A stretch of DNA of 64,000 nucleotides from Hyphomonadaceae bacterium UBA1849 (GCA_002338565.1 DDIN01000002.1:62001-126000), one strand, 5' to 3'; counted from the stretch's first letter, positions 42,233-50,939 are shown. Numbers and translations: made by a program. Notes: generated by a model not told the origin, from the letters alone.

Positions 42233-42460
42233 ATGTGGCCATTCAGTACCATCAAGAACAAGATTGTTTCGCTTACCCGCACGACGGTCAAAATGGAGCT
42301 GGAGGGTGAGTCGATCACTTTCCTGTCCGCTAAAGCGCTGGTGGAGATGTTTGATATGCGTCTCGCCCGTATTGAGACCGAAGCGCTCACGCGGATAGAT
42401 GATCTGGAGCAGCAGGTCGAAAGCCTGAAACGCGAGCTCGAGCGCAAACATGAAGATTGA
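42233..42460 (+). CDS. Small coiled-coil protein, unknown function
   Basis: 75 residues. The C-terminal half (about 42-75, RLARIETEALTRIDDLEQQV and following) has heptad spacing and charged residues that predict a coiled coil. The N-terminal part carries a short hydrophobic and Thr/Lys-rich region. I do not recognise a family. It lies between a sulfotransferase and a GT4 glycosyltransferase and overlaps the latter's start by 11 bases, which supports translation; the ribosome-binding site is weak (GGGGGCG at some distance). Confidence 0.5.
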   Translation: MWPFSTIKNKIVSLTRTTVKMELEGESITFLSAKALVEMFDMRLARIETEALTRIDDLEQQVESLKRELERKHED

Positions 42461-43646
42461 TATCTGGTCGCCTCTGCCGCCGGTACCGAGTGGCATTGCG
42501 CACTATACCCAGCAGGTGTTTTCGACCGGATTTGATGACTTCGATATCCAGTTTGTAGATAGGGCAGGGGCACCGTTTCGTTCGGACGCCGTCCCGATCT
42601 ACCAGCTCGGAAACAACCCGTATCACGAGTTCATTTACCTCGCTGCGCTGGACCGGCCAGGGATAGTGGAAATCCATGACTTCTCTGTGCACCATCTCGT
42701 CACCGAGATGACGCTCGCAAAGGGCGATAGGACGGCTTACGAGTATGTGCTCGGCAAAGCTGCGGGAGAACGAGGTATCTCACTCGCGCAGAAGCGGGGT
42801 CAGAAAAAGCCGGAGTACCACCCGCAACTTCAGTTCGAAATGCCTTTGCTGGAGCCGTTTATTCGCGATGCCTACCATGTGATTGTGCATTCGCGCTGGG
42901 CGCGTCAGCGTACTAAGATGATCCGCCGTGATGCGCCGGTCTCTATGATTCCACATTTCTGCCAGACGCCCGAAGAGAGCGGAGTGTCAGCAGACGCGCG
43001 TGAAGTTATGCGCAAGCGTTTGAACATTGCTGACGATGAGACGATGATCTTGTGTGCTGGTTTTGTGACGCCGCCCAAGCGGATCGATCTTGTCCTGAAA
43101 GCACTGGCACGTTGCCAGGATGCAGGCGACACGACGTTCAGACTGGTGATCGCGGGTGAGGTGATGGATTCGGGCGTTCGGCGCCTGATTCAAAAGTTTC
43201 CGGATCAGTCCCGCATTTCCTTGCTAGGCTACACAGATGAAAAACAGTTCGATGAGCTGTTCATGGCGGCCGATCTTGTTCCGGCGCTCCGCTGGCCGTC
43301 GGTTGGAGAATCGTCAGGCGTTGCATCGCGGGCAGTGGGCTTCGGAAAGCGCACACTCGCGTTCAATCTGAAAGCCTTCGCTGATTTGCCGAAAGCGTGT
43401 GCCGACCTGATTTCCCTCGGTTCAGATGAGGAGATGGCGGCGCAGATCGCCGACGCATTCTCTGAGCAAATCCGCGGGCAGTGCCGGGCTGTGGATCAGA
43501 GCGCGCTTGAATTATATTTGTCCGAAAAGGCAGGGCTTGGTGCCGTCCGGCAGAAATATCGCCAGCTGTTCGAGCATATCGCGGATGTAGGTCAGCAGGC
43601 TGTGACCAATATGCGTCAGACGCAGCTGAGCGTTGGAAGAGAGTAG
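42450..43646 (+). CDS. GT4 family glycosyltransferase
   Basis: 398 residues, GT-B fold. N-terminal acceptor domain begins MKIDIWSPLPPVPSGIAHYT; the donor-binding C-terminal domain shows MILCAGFVTPPKRIDLVLKAL, VIAGEVMD, ISLLGYTDEKQFDELFMAAD and the EX7E-like SVGESSGVASRAVGFGK block with two key glutamate-region residues. It is likely a sugar transferase of the surface-polysaccharide pathway; donor and acceptor are unknown. Overlaps the small coiled-coil gene and converges on a sulfotransferase gene. Confidence 0.88.
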   Translation: MKIDIWSPLPPVPSGIAHYTQQVFSTGFDDFDIQFVDRAGAPFRSDAVPIYQLGNNPYHEFIYLAALDRPGIVEIHDFSVHHLVTEMTLAKGDRTAYEYVLGKAAGERGISLAQKRGQKKPEYHPQLQFEMPLLEPFIRDAYHVIVHSRWARQRTKMIRRDAPVSMIPHFCQTPEESGVSADAREVMRKRLNIADDETMILCAGFVTPPKRIDLVLKALARCQDAGDTTFRLVIAGEVMDSGVRRLIQKFPDQSRISLLGYTDEKQFDELFMAADLVPALRWPSVGESSGVASRAVGFGKRTLAFNLKAFADLPKACADLISLGSDEEMAAQIADAFSEQIRGQCRAVDQSALELYLSEKAGLGAVRQKYRQLFEHIADVGQQAVTNMRQTQLSVGRE

Positions 43647-43662
43647 GCCTGACGCCTACTCT
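43640..43662. terminator. Hairpin spanning both stop codons of convergent genes
   Basis: AGAGTAGGC / GCCTACTCT with a 5-base loop; the stops of the GT4 gene (TAG) and the sulfotransferase gene (CTA on the plus strand) lie in the two arms. No T-run, so termination activity is uncertain. Confidence 0.5.
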
Positions 43663-44405
43663 TCAACCATCCATTCAAATTCGGAACCCGCCAGCGCAGC
43701 TTTGACTTCATCAAAGTTTTCAATGTCGTTGCGGATACCTGCGCTTGTTTTGCGTAGGGTGATTTCCTGCTGCTCAATGCCAAGCATCATGTAGGAGCAG
43801 ACGATGTTGTACGCGTCGAGCGGGTTCTGCTCGATGTGTTCTTCATAGGTGAGGTGCAGCATGTCGATGCCCTTCTCCTCAAAGAAGTTCATCAGGCGCT
43901 GTTCTTCTGTTTTGGCCTTACGAAGCAGCTCGACGAGCGTGTCTGCTTTAGATGCAGAATCGTAATCGTGCAGATCCTTCAGATCGAGCGTGATCGCCTT
44001 CTTCTCCGGCTTTGGGCCATCGTCCGCTTTCACGTGATATAGCGACAGTTTTGAGGCTTTTACCGCGCTGATATAGCGACGCAGCGTGTTGTGACGCTGA
44101 AGGAAAATAAAGGTCGTGTCGCCAACTGCATGATAGTGCTCGATGACGTCTTCAATCTTCACATTCGGGTTCTTGTAGAAGTTAATCGGTTTAACTTCAT
44201 ACCCGACATGGCGCTTGGGTTGAGGGAGGTTGTCGATCAGTGAAACATAGTCGCCAACCTGCCATTCAGTGGTCTTGGCGCCTTTCTGTTCCTGAAGCGT
44301 TACAATCTCTTCAAACCAGGCAATTTTGGTGTGTTTGGCAAGCATTTTGGCGATCACGGTCGAGCCGCTTCGGCCAAAATGTACCAACATAATCTTATTC
44401 GTCAC
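43656..44405 (-). CDS. Sulfotransferase-family protein (Stf0/Sulfotransfer_3-like)
   Basis: 249 residues. The N-terminal loop VHFGRSGSTVIAKML is of the short P-loop kind seen in Stf0 and LPS sulfotransferases, and FIFLQRHNTLRRYISA (about 98-113) contains the Arg and Ser expected for the PAPS 3'-phosphate site. The C-terminal half is charged and helical. It presumably sulfates a lipid or glycan; the substrate is unknown. The start is GTG at 44405 with AGGAGG upstream. Downstream of the degenerate sulfotransferase-like gene on the same strand and convergent with the GT4 gene. Confidence 0.78.
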   Translation of the reverse strand: MTNKIMLVHFGRSGSTVIAKMLAKHTKIAWFEEIVTLQEQKGAKTTEWQVGDYVSLIDNLPQPKRHVGYEVKPINFYKNPNVKIEDVIEHYHAVGDTTFIFLQRHNTLRRYISAVKASKLSLYHVKADDGPKPEKKAITLDLKDLHDYDSASKADTLVELLRKAKTEEQRLMNFFEEKGIDMLHLTYEEHIEQNPLDAYNIVCSYMMLGIEQQEITLRKTSAGIRNDIENFDEVKAALAGSEFEWMVEE

Positions 44406-44454
44406 ACCAACCTCCTAATTACTTTTTTTCTTTGATTTCATTGAAAGAGTTTTG

Positions 44455-45642
44455 TCAACTCACCTTCTGCTTGCACTCCAGCATCCGGTTTTTTATGTCC
44501 GGAGACAGGCGTAAACGCTCGAACTCAGGTGTTGACTCATTCAGTGCCCTTTCAAATGACGCGTAGAAGTTGCGTGCGATATCTACATTGTTTCTGGCGA
44601 GTGCCCGCTCGCATTCTGTCAGATGTGTTTCGGCTTTCTGGCGAAGCAACACCATCCGGCTTCTTTCAAGCATATGTTCGATTAAACGACCGGTCTCTTT
44701 GGACGGGTTTATTTGATCGAAATTGCTTGCTTCCATGTGCGGCGCCCAGTCCGGCGTAAGATCGCTCGCTTTAAGCCCCTGATAGCGGGTCGCAAGCTGC
44801 GCATTGTCTTCGAAGAAGGCGGCCTGAAGTTTGGTCGCGCGATCGATGCCCAGGCGCAATGGCGTCTGCACCGGATAGGACTGGAAATACTGAATGTGAC
44901 GCGTGCGCAAATCGGGCACGGACATGACGGCCTCAATCATGGAGAGGTCAAGGCCCATGGTCAGGGAGTCTTCGGCATTCTCTATAATGTCAGACTCGAT
45001 GCTGGCTGGACCCGCATCCATGCCCTTGAGCGGGAATACATCGTTCTTGAAGGCCGAGAGGCGAATGCTGGAAATTCCGAAAACGCTCGCCCACTTCTTT
45101 ACCATGCCCAGATAGTCGTAATATGGGGTAGATGGCTTCACGACGTTAAAGCTCGCGCGGGATATTGGCTGCCCGAAAAGAACCGAATTCGTAATTGCGC
45201 TGATCGCCATATCGATTTGCGGACGCAGGTGAAACAGCACCGTCACGCTTTCGAACAAACCGTCGAACAGCGTTTTAAGCTCGGCGATCCATTCCGGTTT
45301 CGTCAGACGTGAATGCGCGTGTTCGCAGCTCAGAAAGAAAACGTCCGCGCCATTCTCGCGCGCTTTTCCAACTTCGTTCTCAAGCTTCTCGCGGGTTTTT
45401 TCGCGAAATTTGACCTGTGCATCGGCGCTCTGAATGCCGAACATCTCCAGACTATCATCCTTCTCAGAGAAAGGACGCGCATATGCGATCAGCTTTCGAT
45501 GATTCGCCGGGAAAAACGGAGCGCCCATACTGGCTGAATACCAGAGTTTGCTCTCGGCCAGCTGGCTACGATAATGGAACAGAACCTTCTGCCAGTTAGC
45601 GGCCCCCGTCTGTTCCGTCCCGACGTGCAATAGAAGATGCAT
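44455..45642 (-). CDS. Degenerate sulfotransferase-like protein
   Basis: About 395 residues. It begins MHLLLHVGTEQTGAANWQ, clearly related to the HIGTxKTGTxSIQ loop of the other members here, but the catalytic lysine of KTG is replaced by Gln and the next Thr by Ala. The second block, VLFHLRPQIDMAISAITNS, keeps the Arg but is less typical. The C-terminal 100 residues are helical with a TPR-like spacing, longer than in its relatives. It may have lost activity and act as a partner or binding protein. The start at 45642 places the loop near the N-terminus; a TTG at 45663 is possible. Confidence 0.68.
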   Translation of the reverse strand: MHLLLHVGTEQTGAANWQKVLFHYRSQLAESKLWYSASMGAPFFPANHRKLIAYARPFSEKDDSLEMFGIQSADAQVKFREKTREKLENEVGKARENGADVFFLSCEHAHSRLTKPEWIAELKTLFDGLFESVTVLFHLRPQIDMAISAITNSVLFGQPISRASFNVVKPSTPYYDYLGMVKKWASVFGISSIRLSAFKNDVFPLKGMDAGPASIESDIIENAEDSLTMGLDLSMIEAVMSVPDLRTRHIQYFQSYPVQTPLRLGIDRATKLQAAFFEDNAQLATRYQGLKASDLTPDWAPHMEASNFDQINPSKETGRLIEHMLERSRMVLLRQKAETHLTECERALARNNVDIARNFYASFERALNESTPEFERLRLSPDIKNRMLECKQKVS

Positions 45643-45671
45643 AACTTCAGTACCCCTGCACAATACAAAAT

Positions 45672-45693
45672 AAGCGTTTCAGCTGAAACGCTT
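45672..45693 (-). terminator. Perfect 22-bp palindrome, possible rnhA terminator or operator
   Basis: A perfect palindrome (each arm AAGCGTTTCAG) about 30 bases before the degenerate sulfotransferase start and about 105 bases beyond the rnhA stop. On the minus strand it can fold with a 9-bp stem and AGCT loop and is followed by TTATTTTG, so it could be the rnhA terminator. The perfect symmetry would equally suit a dimeric DNA-binding protein. Confidence 0.5.
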
Positions 45694-45798
45694 CCCCCAA
45701 TTTCATCAGACACTATCGGCAGTGGTGCGAGTTATCCATCGTAAATCGCGAGATTTTTTGGGGAATTGATCGAACAGACGACATGATTGGGAAGATTT

Positions 45799-46242
45799 TT
45801 AGCGGGGCTGTTCGCTAGCGCCTTTTCGCGCCAGTTCATCGGCTCTTTCATTGCCCTCATCGCCTGCGTGTCCCTTCACCCATTTCCATTTCAGGTGAGG
45901 GTGGCGGGACGCGGCAGCATCAAGTCTCTGCCACAGATCGGCGTTCTTGACGGGCTTTTTCGCAGCCGTTTTCCAGCCATTGCGTTTCCAGTTGTGGATC
46001 CACTTGTTCAGACCGTCTTTCACATAAGTGGAGTCGGTGTGCAGCGTGATGTGATAGCCATCTTTTACCGCCTCAAGCGCGACAATGGCGGCCATGAGTT
46101 CCATACGGTTGTTCGTGCTCTCAGGCTCACCGCCATAAAGCTCTTTCTCGTGCGTGCCACTTCTAAGGAGCGCGCCCCAGCCGCCGGGGCCAGGGTTTCC
46201 GGAGCAGGCTCCGTCCGTCCAGATTTCAACTGATTTCGTCAT
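45799..46242 (-). CDS. rnhA: Ribonuclease HI
   Basis: Cleaves RNA in RNA-DNA hybrids, in the cytoplasm. About 147 residues, usual size. Catalytic residues are visible in VEIWTDGACSGNPGPGGWG (Asp), MELMAAIVAL (Glu), TDSTYVKDGLNKW (Asp) and GHAGDEGNERADELA (Asp). The start at 46242 follows the family length; an in-frame extension to 46284 is less likely, and no good ribosome-binding site is seen. In many alphaproteobacteria rnhA lies beside thrB and ispH; here a histidine kinase gene separates rnhA from thrB. Confidence 0.94.
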   Translation of the reverse strand: MTKSVEIWTDGACSGNPGPGGWGALLRSGTHEKELYGGEPESTNNRMELMAAIVALEAVKDGYHITLHTDSTYVKDGLNKWIHNWKRNGWKTAAKKPVKNADLWQRLDAAASRHPHLKWKWVKGHAGDEGNERADELARKGASEQPR

Positions 46243-46307
46243 CACACAGGTTGAACCGAGCTTTGAGCGCAGCGTCAATTTCATAAACGCAGTTTCACCC
46301 AGATTTC

Positions 46308-48911
46308 TCAGGCGTCCTCTGTCTCCGCTTCGATTGTCGGGGTTGAGGAGAAAATCGTGATGAGGCTTTGCACTTCGACAGGCTTAGTCAGCACATGATC
46401 GAAGCCGGCAGACTTATAGTGTTCGACCTGATGGGTCATCGCATTCGCTGTAAACGCAATATATTGAGGTGGTGTTCGGCCTTCAGCCAGATCGATCTCT
46501 TTCATGCGAATGAGCGCGTCGATCCCGTCCATAACGGGCATCTGGATATCGAGAAAGACGAAGCCGAACGGCGCTTTCTGATAGGCGCTGACAGCATCAA
46601 GGCCGGTTTCAACAATCAGGGGCGAAATGCCAAGGCCGTCCAAAAGTACATCGATGACCTTGCGATTCATTGGATGGTCTTCGGCGACGAGAACCTGCGT
46701 GGTGGTTTCTAAACTGACTGGCGTTTCTGTCTCGCTGACAATCGCAGCGTCCTCGGAAATCAGCTCTACCGGAACGCAGAATTCGATCTGTGTGCCCGAC
46801 CCGATGGTAGAACTCGCATAAATGTCTCCATCCATAAGCTCGACGAGTTGTCTGGAAATGGCGAGGCCGAGACCCAGCCCGCCAAAGCGGCGGGTCGACG
46901 AACTGTCCGCCTGCATGAACGGCTCAAAAATCGTCTTCAGCTTGTCGGATGGAATGCCCTGGCCGGTATCTTCGACCGAGAACCAGAGACTAATCTTGTC
47001 ACCCGTCCTGCCAGTTTTGTTCACCCAACATCTGACTTCAATACTGCCGCTGTCTGTAAATTTCAGCGCATTGGTGATGAGGTTGTACAGGATTTGACGA
47101 ATGCGCGAGGCGTCACCGTTCACCAGAAGATTTTCGCAGATATTCGGTACGAATGTAAGCGACAGGCCTTCCTTGTCGGTGCTGGCTTCGAAGAATACCC
47201 TCGTTTCTTCGAATAATTCACGCGGCACGAATTCCTTGTTCTCAATGATGATCTTTTCAGACTCGATGCGAGAGAGGTCGAGAATATCATCGAGCACGTT
47301 CATCATGAGCTTGCTCGAGCGTTGAATGAGCGTCACAAGCTCGGACTGTCGTGTGTTCAGTTCGGTCTTTTCGAGTGCACCAGTAAGACCGATGACCCCG
47401 TTCATTGGTGTGCGAACTTCATGGCTCATATTTGCAAGGAAACGGGATTTCACTTCGCTCATACGGCGGGCATCGTCGCGGGCATGAACGACTTCCCGGT
47501 TTTTCCGGAGCATCAGGAACGCAAAAGCGATCGACAGAGCGAGCAACAGGCCAAAGAGCGCAGATAACCACTGGAATAAACCAATCGTGCGTTGTTGCAG
47601 CGTGTTCTGAAGGTTCAGCAGGTTGGCGCGCTCGGTGATCCTGTCGGCTTCTTCCTGCAGATATTGCATCTGGTTTGCCGCAAGTGCCTGAATTTCATCG
47701 TCCAGAGCCACAGCCTTTGTCTGGTGAAAGGTCAGCATGGCGTTATAGGCGGCGTCTATATCGCCCGATAGCGCGAGAAGCCGGGCTTCCAATTCTGCTA
47801 CAGTGAACTGGTTGCGATTATTGAGCTGCGCTTCTGGCAGCGCGCTGAGTTTAGCGAAATAAGTCTGGGCGAGGTCTGCATCCCCGGCACGGATTGCAGC
47901 CTCAACCGTTGTGACAGCCCATAAATAATGGATGTTGTCGTCGTTCGTAACGAAAGGTTCCGCCTCAACAGCACATTCGATGGCGCGTTCGTTCAGCCCC
48001 CGGGCGAGATTTAACATCGCGCAGCTATGGAGTGCGTCGCCCCGTAGATAGGCGTATTCGTCGCTCTCTGTTGCGGTCAGAAAGGCATTTGTGACCTGTT
48101 CGAGTTCCGCTGTTTTGCCATGCGTATAGAGCATGGTCGCGATATCATGCGGTGTCGTGCTCACTGTGTATGGAAGCATCAGATCCTGAATGGTCCAGTA
48201 TTCGCGAGACAGAAGATCAATCATGCTGTCCGGAGATGTGTGTGCTTCAAACACACGAATTTCCAGCTGGGCGACGTCGAATGCAACGAAGTCCGAAACA
48301 CTATGCCTGTTCGTGAAGGCGGTAATGTCGCGTACGACATTGGCCGCATCGATATCCTGGTCGAGATATAGAAGAAACACGGCTTGCAGCACGAGGGCGC
48401 GAACATATTGGTCTGCTGTAAAACCGCGGGCGCGAAGGAATGCGTCAATCCGATCGAGTCCGGCACGGTAATCGTTGGAGACCATCGTCTCATAGCCGAT
48501 TGAACTCAGCGTTCTGAACGCGGGCGTGACCTCAAGTCCGGTCTCTTCGAGAAAGGCGTCCATCTCTTCGACGACACGGGGATAGTCGGCGATACCCAAA
48601 ATGGAATCGTGAAACACATATTCGATATGCCGTTCGAGCAATTCTTCTTCGGACAGCGTGTCTTTCAGAGCTTCGAACGCGTAATAGTCACCCGGCATGA
48701 AAGGACGTGAGAGGATGTCTTCGACAAGCTCTACTGCTGCATCGGGCCAGTTTGCTGCGGTGACTTCTTCGGTCGTGATCTGAGATGATACATCATCAGA
48801 TTGAGAAAAGACGGGTGGCGACGCTAAAAAGAAGACACAGGCAAGCGCGGCTACGCTACAGCTCCTGATGGAGTTGCTCTGCTGGTTCGCGGCTTTATGC
48901 GTCTCGCCCAC
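46308..48911 (-). CDS. Hybrid histidine kinase with periplasmic TPR-like sensor
   Basis: About 867 residues. A signal peptide or first helix (about 15-35) is followed by a long periplasmic helical region (about 40-440) with TPR-like repeats, a helix (about 450-470), and a short coiled linker. Then come a HisKA domain with NMSHEVRTPMNG (His497), a HATPase domain (NALKF, DTGQGIP, GGLGLGLAI) and a receiver domain with phospho-acceptor Asp788 in FLDIQMPVMDG and the KP switch (LTKP). No DNA-binding output or Hpt domain is present. The start is uncertain: GTG at 48911 is chosen because the frame upstream has no ribosome-binding site and overlaps thrB. Confidence 0.87.
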   Translation of the reverse strand: MGETHKAANQQSNSIRSCSVAALACVFFLASPPVFSQSDDVSSQITTEEVTAANWPDAAVELVEDILSRPFMPGDYYAFEALKDTLSEEELLERHIEYVFHDSILGIADYPRVVEEMDAFLEETGLEVTPAFRTLSSIGYETMVSNDYRAGLDRIDAFLRARGFTADQYVRALVLQAVFLLYLDQDIDAANVVRDITAFTNRHSVSDFVAFDVAQLEIRVFEAHTSPDSMIDLLSREYWTIQDLMLPYTVSTTPHDIATMLYTHGKTAELEQVTNAFLTATESDEYAYLRGDALHSCAMLNLARGLNERAIECAVEAEPFVTNDDNIHYLWAVTTVEAAIRAGDADLAQTYFAKLSALPEAQLNNRNQFTVAELEARLLALSGDIDAAYNAMLTFHQTKAVALDDEIQALAANQMQYLQEEADRITERANLLNLQNTLQQRTIGLFQWLSALFGLLLALSIAFAFLMLRKNREVVHARDDARRMSEVKSRFLANMSHEVRTPMNGVIGLTGALEKTELNTRQSELVTLIQRSSKLMMNVLDDILDLSRIESEKIIIENKEFVPRELFEETRVFFEASTDKEGLSLTFVPNICENLLVNGDASRIRQILYNLITNALKFTDSGSIEVRCWVNKTGRTGDKISLWFSVEDTGQGIPSDKLKTIFEPFMQADSSSTRRFGGLGLGLAISRQLVELMDGDIYASSTIGSGTQIEFCVPVELISEDAAIVSETETPVSLETTTQVLVAEDHPMNRKVIDVLLDGLGISPLIVETGLDAVSAYQKAPFGFVFLDIQMPVMDGIDALIRMKEIDLAEGRTPPQYIAFTANAMTHQVEHYKSAGFDHVLTKPVEVQSLITIFSSTPTIEAETEDA

Positions 48912-49053
48912 TCCAGATCCCCGCGTGGTTTCTTCAGATGCTCCTGAAATTTGCTCAGGATTCCTCGGAAATAGAAAGCAGAAGCTAGTGAACGGCGGGT
49001 TAGCGCACCGCTTATTGGGGTGTCTTTTCTGTCTGCTCGTGTTGAGAGCAGGC

Positions 49054-50028
49054 TTATCCTGCCATGTAACCATAGTCTTCCACGGTTCGTGCCAATCTGT
49101 GGAAGCCGAGCTTTTCTGCATATTCGACCGGATTTTTAGGGCGCACGAGCGCATCGGCTGGTGTATCCGTCCAGTCAACAAGGCGTGTCAGGAAGAAGCG
49201 CATAGCCGCGCCATGGATGAGTGCGGGCAGAGCTTTGCGCTCTGCTTCTGTGAAACTGCGTACGCTGTCATAGCCGGCCATAAGGGCCCGGCCTTTGGTC
49301 ATGTTAAATTCGCCGCGCGCTTCAAAACACCAGGCATTCAGCGCGATAGCGACGTCATAGGCCAGCATGTCGGTGCAGGCGAAATAGAAGTCGATTACGC
49401 CGGAGAATTTCTCACCCAGGAAGAATGCGTTATCCGGGAAAAGGTCTGCGTGGATAATGCCGCGCGGCAGAGTTTCAGGATCGGGCCACTGGTCGTGCAA
49501 ACGTTCCAGATCGCCAGAAATAAGCGTTGCAAGGTTCGGAGCGAGCGTCGCTGCAACGCTCTCGCGACCGTCATAAAGCTCATCCCACGCATCGATGGAT
49601 AGATTGTTCGGGCGCCCGAGGGAGCTTGTCTGTAGTGCAAGGTGCATGCGTGCCATGGCTTCGCCAATTTGGCGGCACTGGTTTGCGTCCGGCCGTCGCG
49701 GAGACATGCCTTTCAAAAAGGTGACGATTGCAGCAGGCTTATCGAGCAGTGTCTGAAGCGCTGAACGGTTTTTGCCTTTGACGGGCTGAGGACAAGGGAA
49801 GTTCGCCGCGGACAGGTCCTCCATGACGCCCATGAAGAACGGCAAGTCATCCGGATTTACGCGCTTCTCATACAGGGTGAGAATGAAACGCGCCTCGGTT
49901 GTTTCGAGGAGGTAGTTGGAGTTCTCAACGCCCTCCGCAATACCTTTAAAAGCAACCGCTTCACCGATGTCGTATCGGGTCAGAAAGTCGTTCAGTGCGT
50001 CGTCGTCAACTTCAGTATAAACAGCCAT
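49054..50028 (-). CDS. thrB: Homoserine kinase, ThrB type II (aminoglycoside phosphotransferase fold)
   Basis: Phosphorylates homoserine for threonine synthesis. 324 residues, of the choline-kinase-like ThrB group found in alphaproteobacteria. Blocks: GVENSNYLLET near residue 33, the ATP-binding ARFILTLYEKRV lysine region, the catalytic IIHADLFPDNAFFLG with HxDxxxxN and VIDFYFACTDMLAYDVA with the DFG-like Asp. AAGGAAG precedes the ATG. It is 23 kb from thrC, so the pathway genes are scattered. It is upstream of the histidine kinase and rnhA and downstream of ispH on the same strand, but a plus-strand lipoprotein gene lies between it and ispH. Confidence 0.93.
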   Translation of the reverse strand: MAVYTEVDDDALNDFLTRYDIGEAVAFKGIAEGVENSNYLLETTEARFILTLYEKRVNPDDLPFFMGVMEDLSAANFPCPQPVKGKNRSALQTLLDKPAAIVTFLKGMSPRRPDANQCRQIGEAMARMHLALQTSSLGRPNNLSIDAWDELYDGRESVAATLAPNLATLISGDLERLHDQWPDPETLPRGIIHADLFPDNAFFLGEKFSGVIDFYFACTDMLAYDVAIALNAWCFEARGEFNMTKGRALMAGYDSVRSFTEAERKALPALIHGAAMRFFLTRLVDWTDTPADALVRPKNPVEYAEKLGFHRLARTVEDYGYMAG

Positions 50029-50316
50029 GCGCTTCCTTCACATGAGAGCCCCATCTGGTCAATTGAGCAGATGTCGCGGTTTGGTTGTATTGAAGATTAT
50101 TGGCTCACCCTTTTGTTGAGCAGGCTGCATTCATTTTGTGCATGGTGACCGATAACATCCAAGAAACAGGGCCTTCAGACGTGTTCTTGGAACGAAATGC
50201 CAAATTGATGACTTATTTCGTTCTTAAGCGTGGGCCCGTATTGCGAACGTCCCGGTTTTCGGAGACGACGGGATCACATCAGCCTGGGGACAGGCATTTG
50301 AAGAATGAGGTTGATT

Positions 50317-50883
50317 ATGCATTTCAGGACACTTGGTGTTTCCATTTTGGCGCTTGGGCTTGCCGCATGTGGGGGACAGGACGAGCCAGCGCCGGCAGCG
50401 CCGACTCCTGCCCCCGAAGAAGTCGTTGAGACGCCTTCAAACCCGCAGAATATGAGCTGGGAAGGCGCAGCACTCGTTGGCGCACTCAGCGCAACAGATC
50501 AGGTTACTGTTACGCCTGGCTCTTCAGTTGTAACGTTGATTAACAATGACATCGGCGGAATGAATTCTGGCGGAACAACGACTGGTGCTTACATCGAGTA
50601 TGCTGGTCCAACTCTTGGAAGCCTTGACGGTCAGACTGTTACGGTCAGCTTCTCAGCACGCGCTGCGGGTGGACAAGCAAACCGCGTGGCTGTGGCGTAT
50701 TCAACGAATGCTGTAGGTAATAGCGGGTGGGAACGCTTTGATCTGACATCGGATTTTGCCGAATATTCTTTCGACTATACGATTTCCGGTATTGTTGATC
50801 CGGCATCAGACTTTATCGGCTTCTGGCCTGCTGGTGACACGGTGGTTGAGTTGGAATCAGTCTCTGTGACGGTCCCTGAATAA
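50317..50883 (+). CDS. Lipoprotein with jelly-roll-like domain
   Basis: About 188 residues. A lipoprotein signal ends at LAAC (Cys17), followed by a Pro/Ala/Glu-rich linker (about 20-45) and a beta-rich domain of about 135 residues that resembles a family 4/9-type carbohydrate-binding jelly roll: YIEYAGPTLGSLDGQTVTVS, GWERFDLTSDFAEYSFDYTI and VVELESVSVTV. Binding residues cannot be assigned. The ATG at 50317 has GAGG upstream; an ATG four codons earlier is possible. It is inserted on the opposite strand between ispH and thrB, and has its own terminator. Confidence 0.72.
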   Translation: MHFRTLGVSILALGLAACGGQDEPAPAAPTPAPEEVVETPSNPQNMSWEGAALVGALSATDQVTVTPGSSVVTLINNDIGGMNSGGTTTGAYIEYAGPTLGSLDGQTVTVSFSARAAGGQANRVAVAYSTNAVGNSGWERFDLTSDFAEYSFDYTISGIVDPASDFIGFWPAGDTVVELESVSVTVPE

Positions 50884-50905
50884 ATCAGGCGAACGCGCAA
50901 AGAAT

Positions 50906-50936
50906 AAAGGCGGTGCTGAAGAGCGCCGCCTTTTTT
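50906..50936. terminator. Terminator between lipoprotein and ispH
   Basis: Stem AAAGGCGGTGCT / AGCGCCGCCTTT with one G-T pair and a 4-base loop, followed by Ts (plus strand) and preceded by As, so it may act in both directions. Confidence 0.9.
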
Positions 50937-50939
50937 GTA

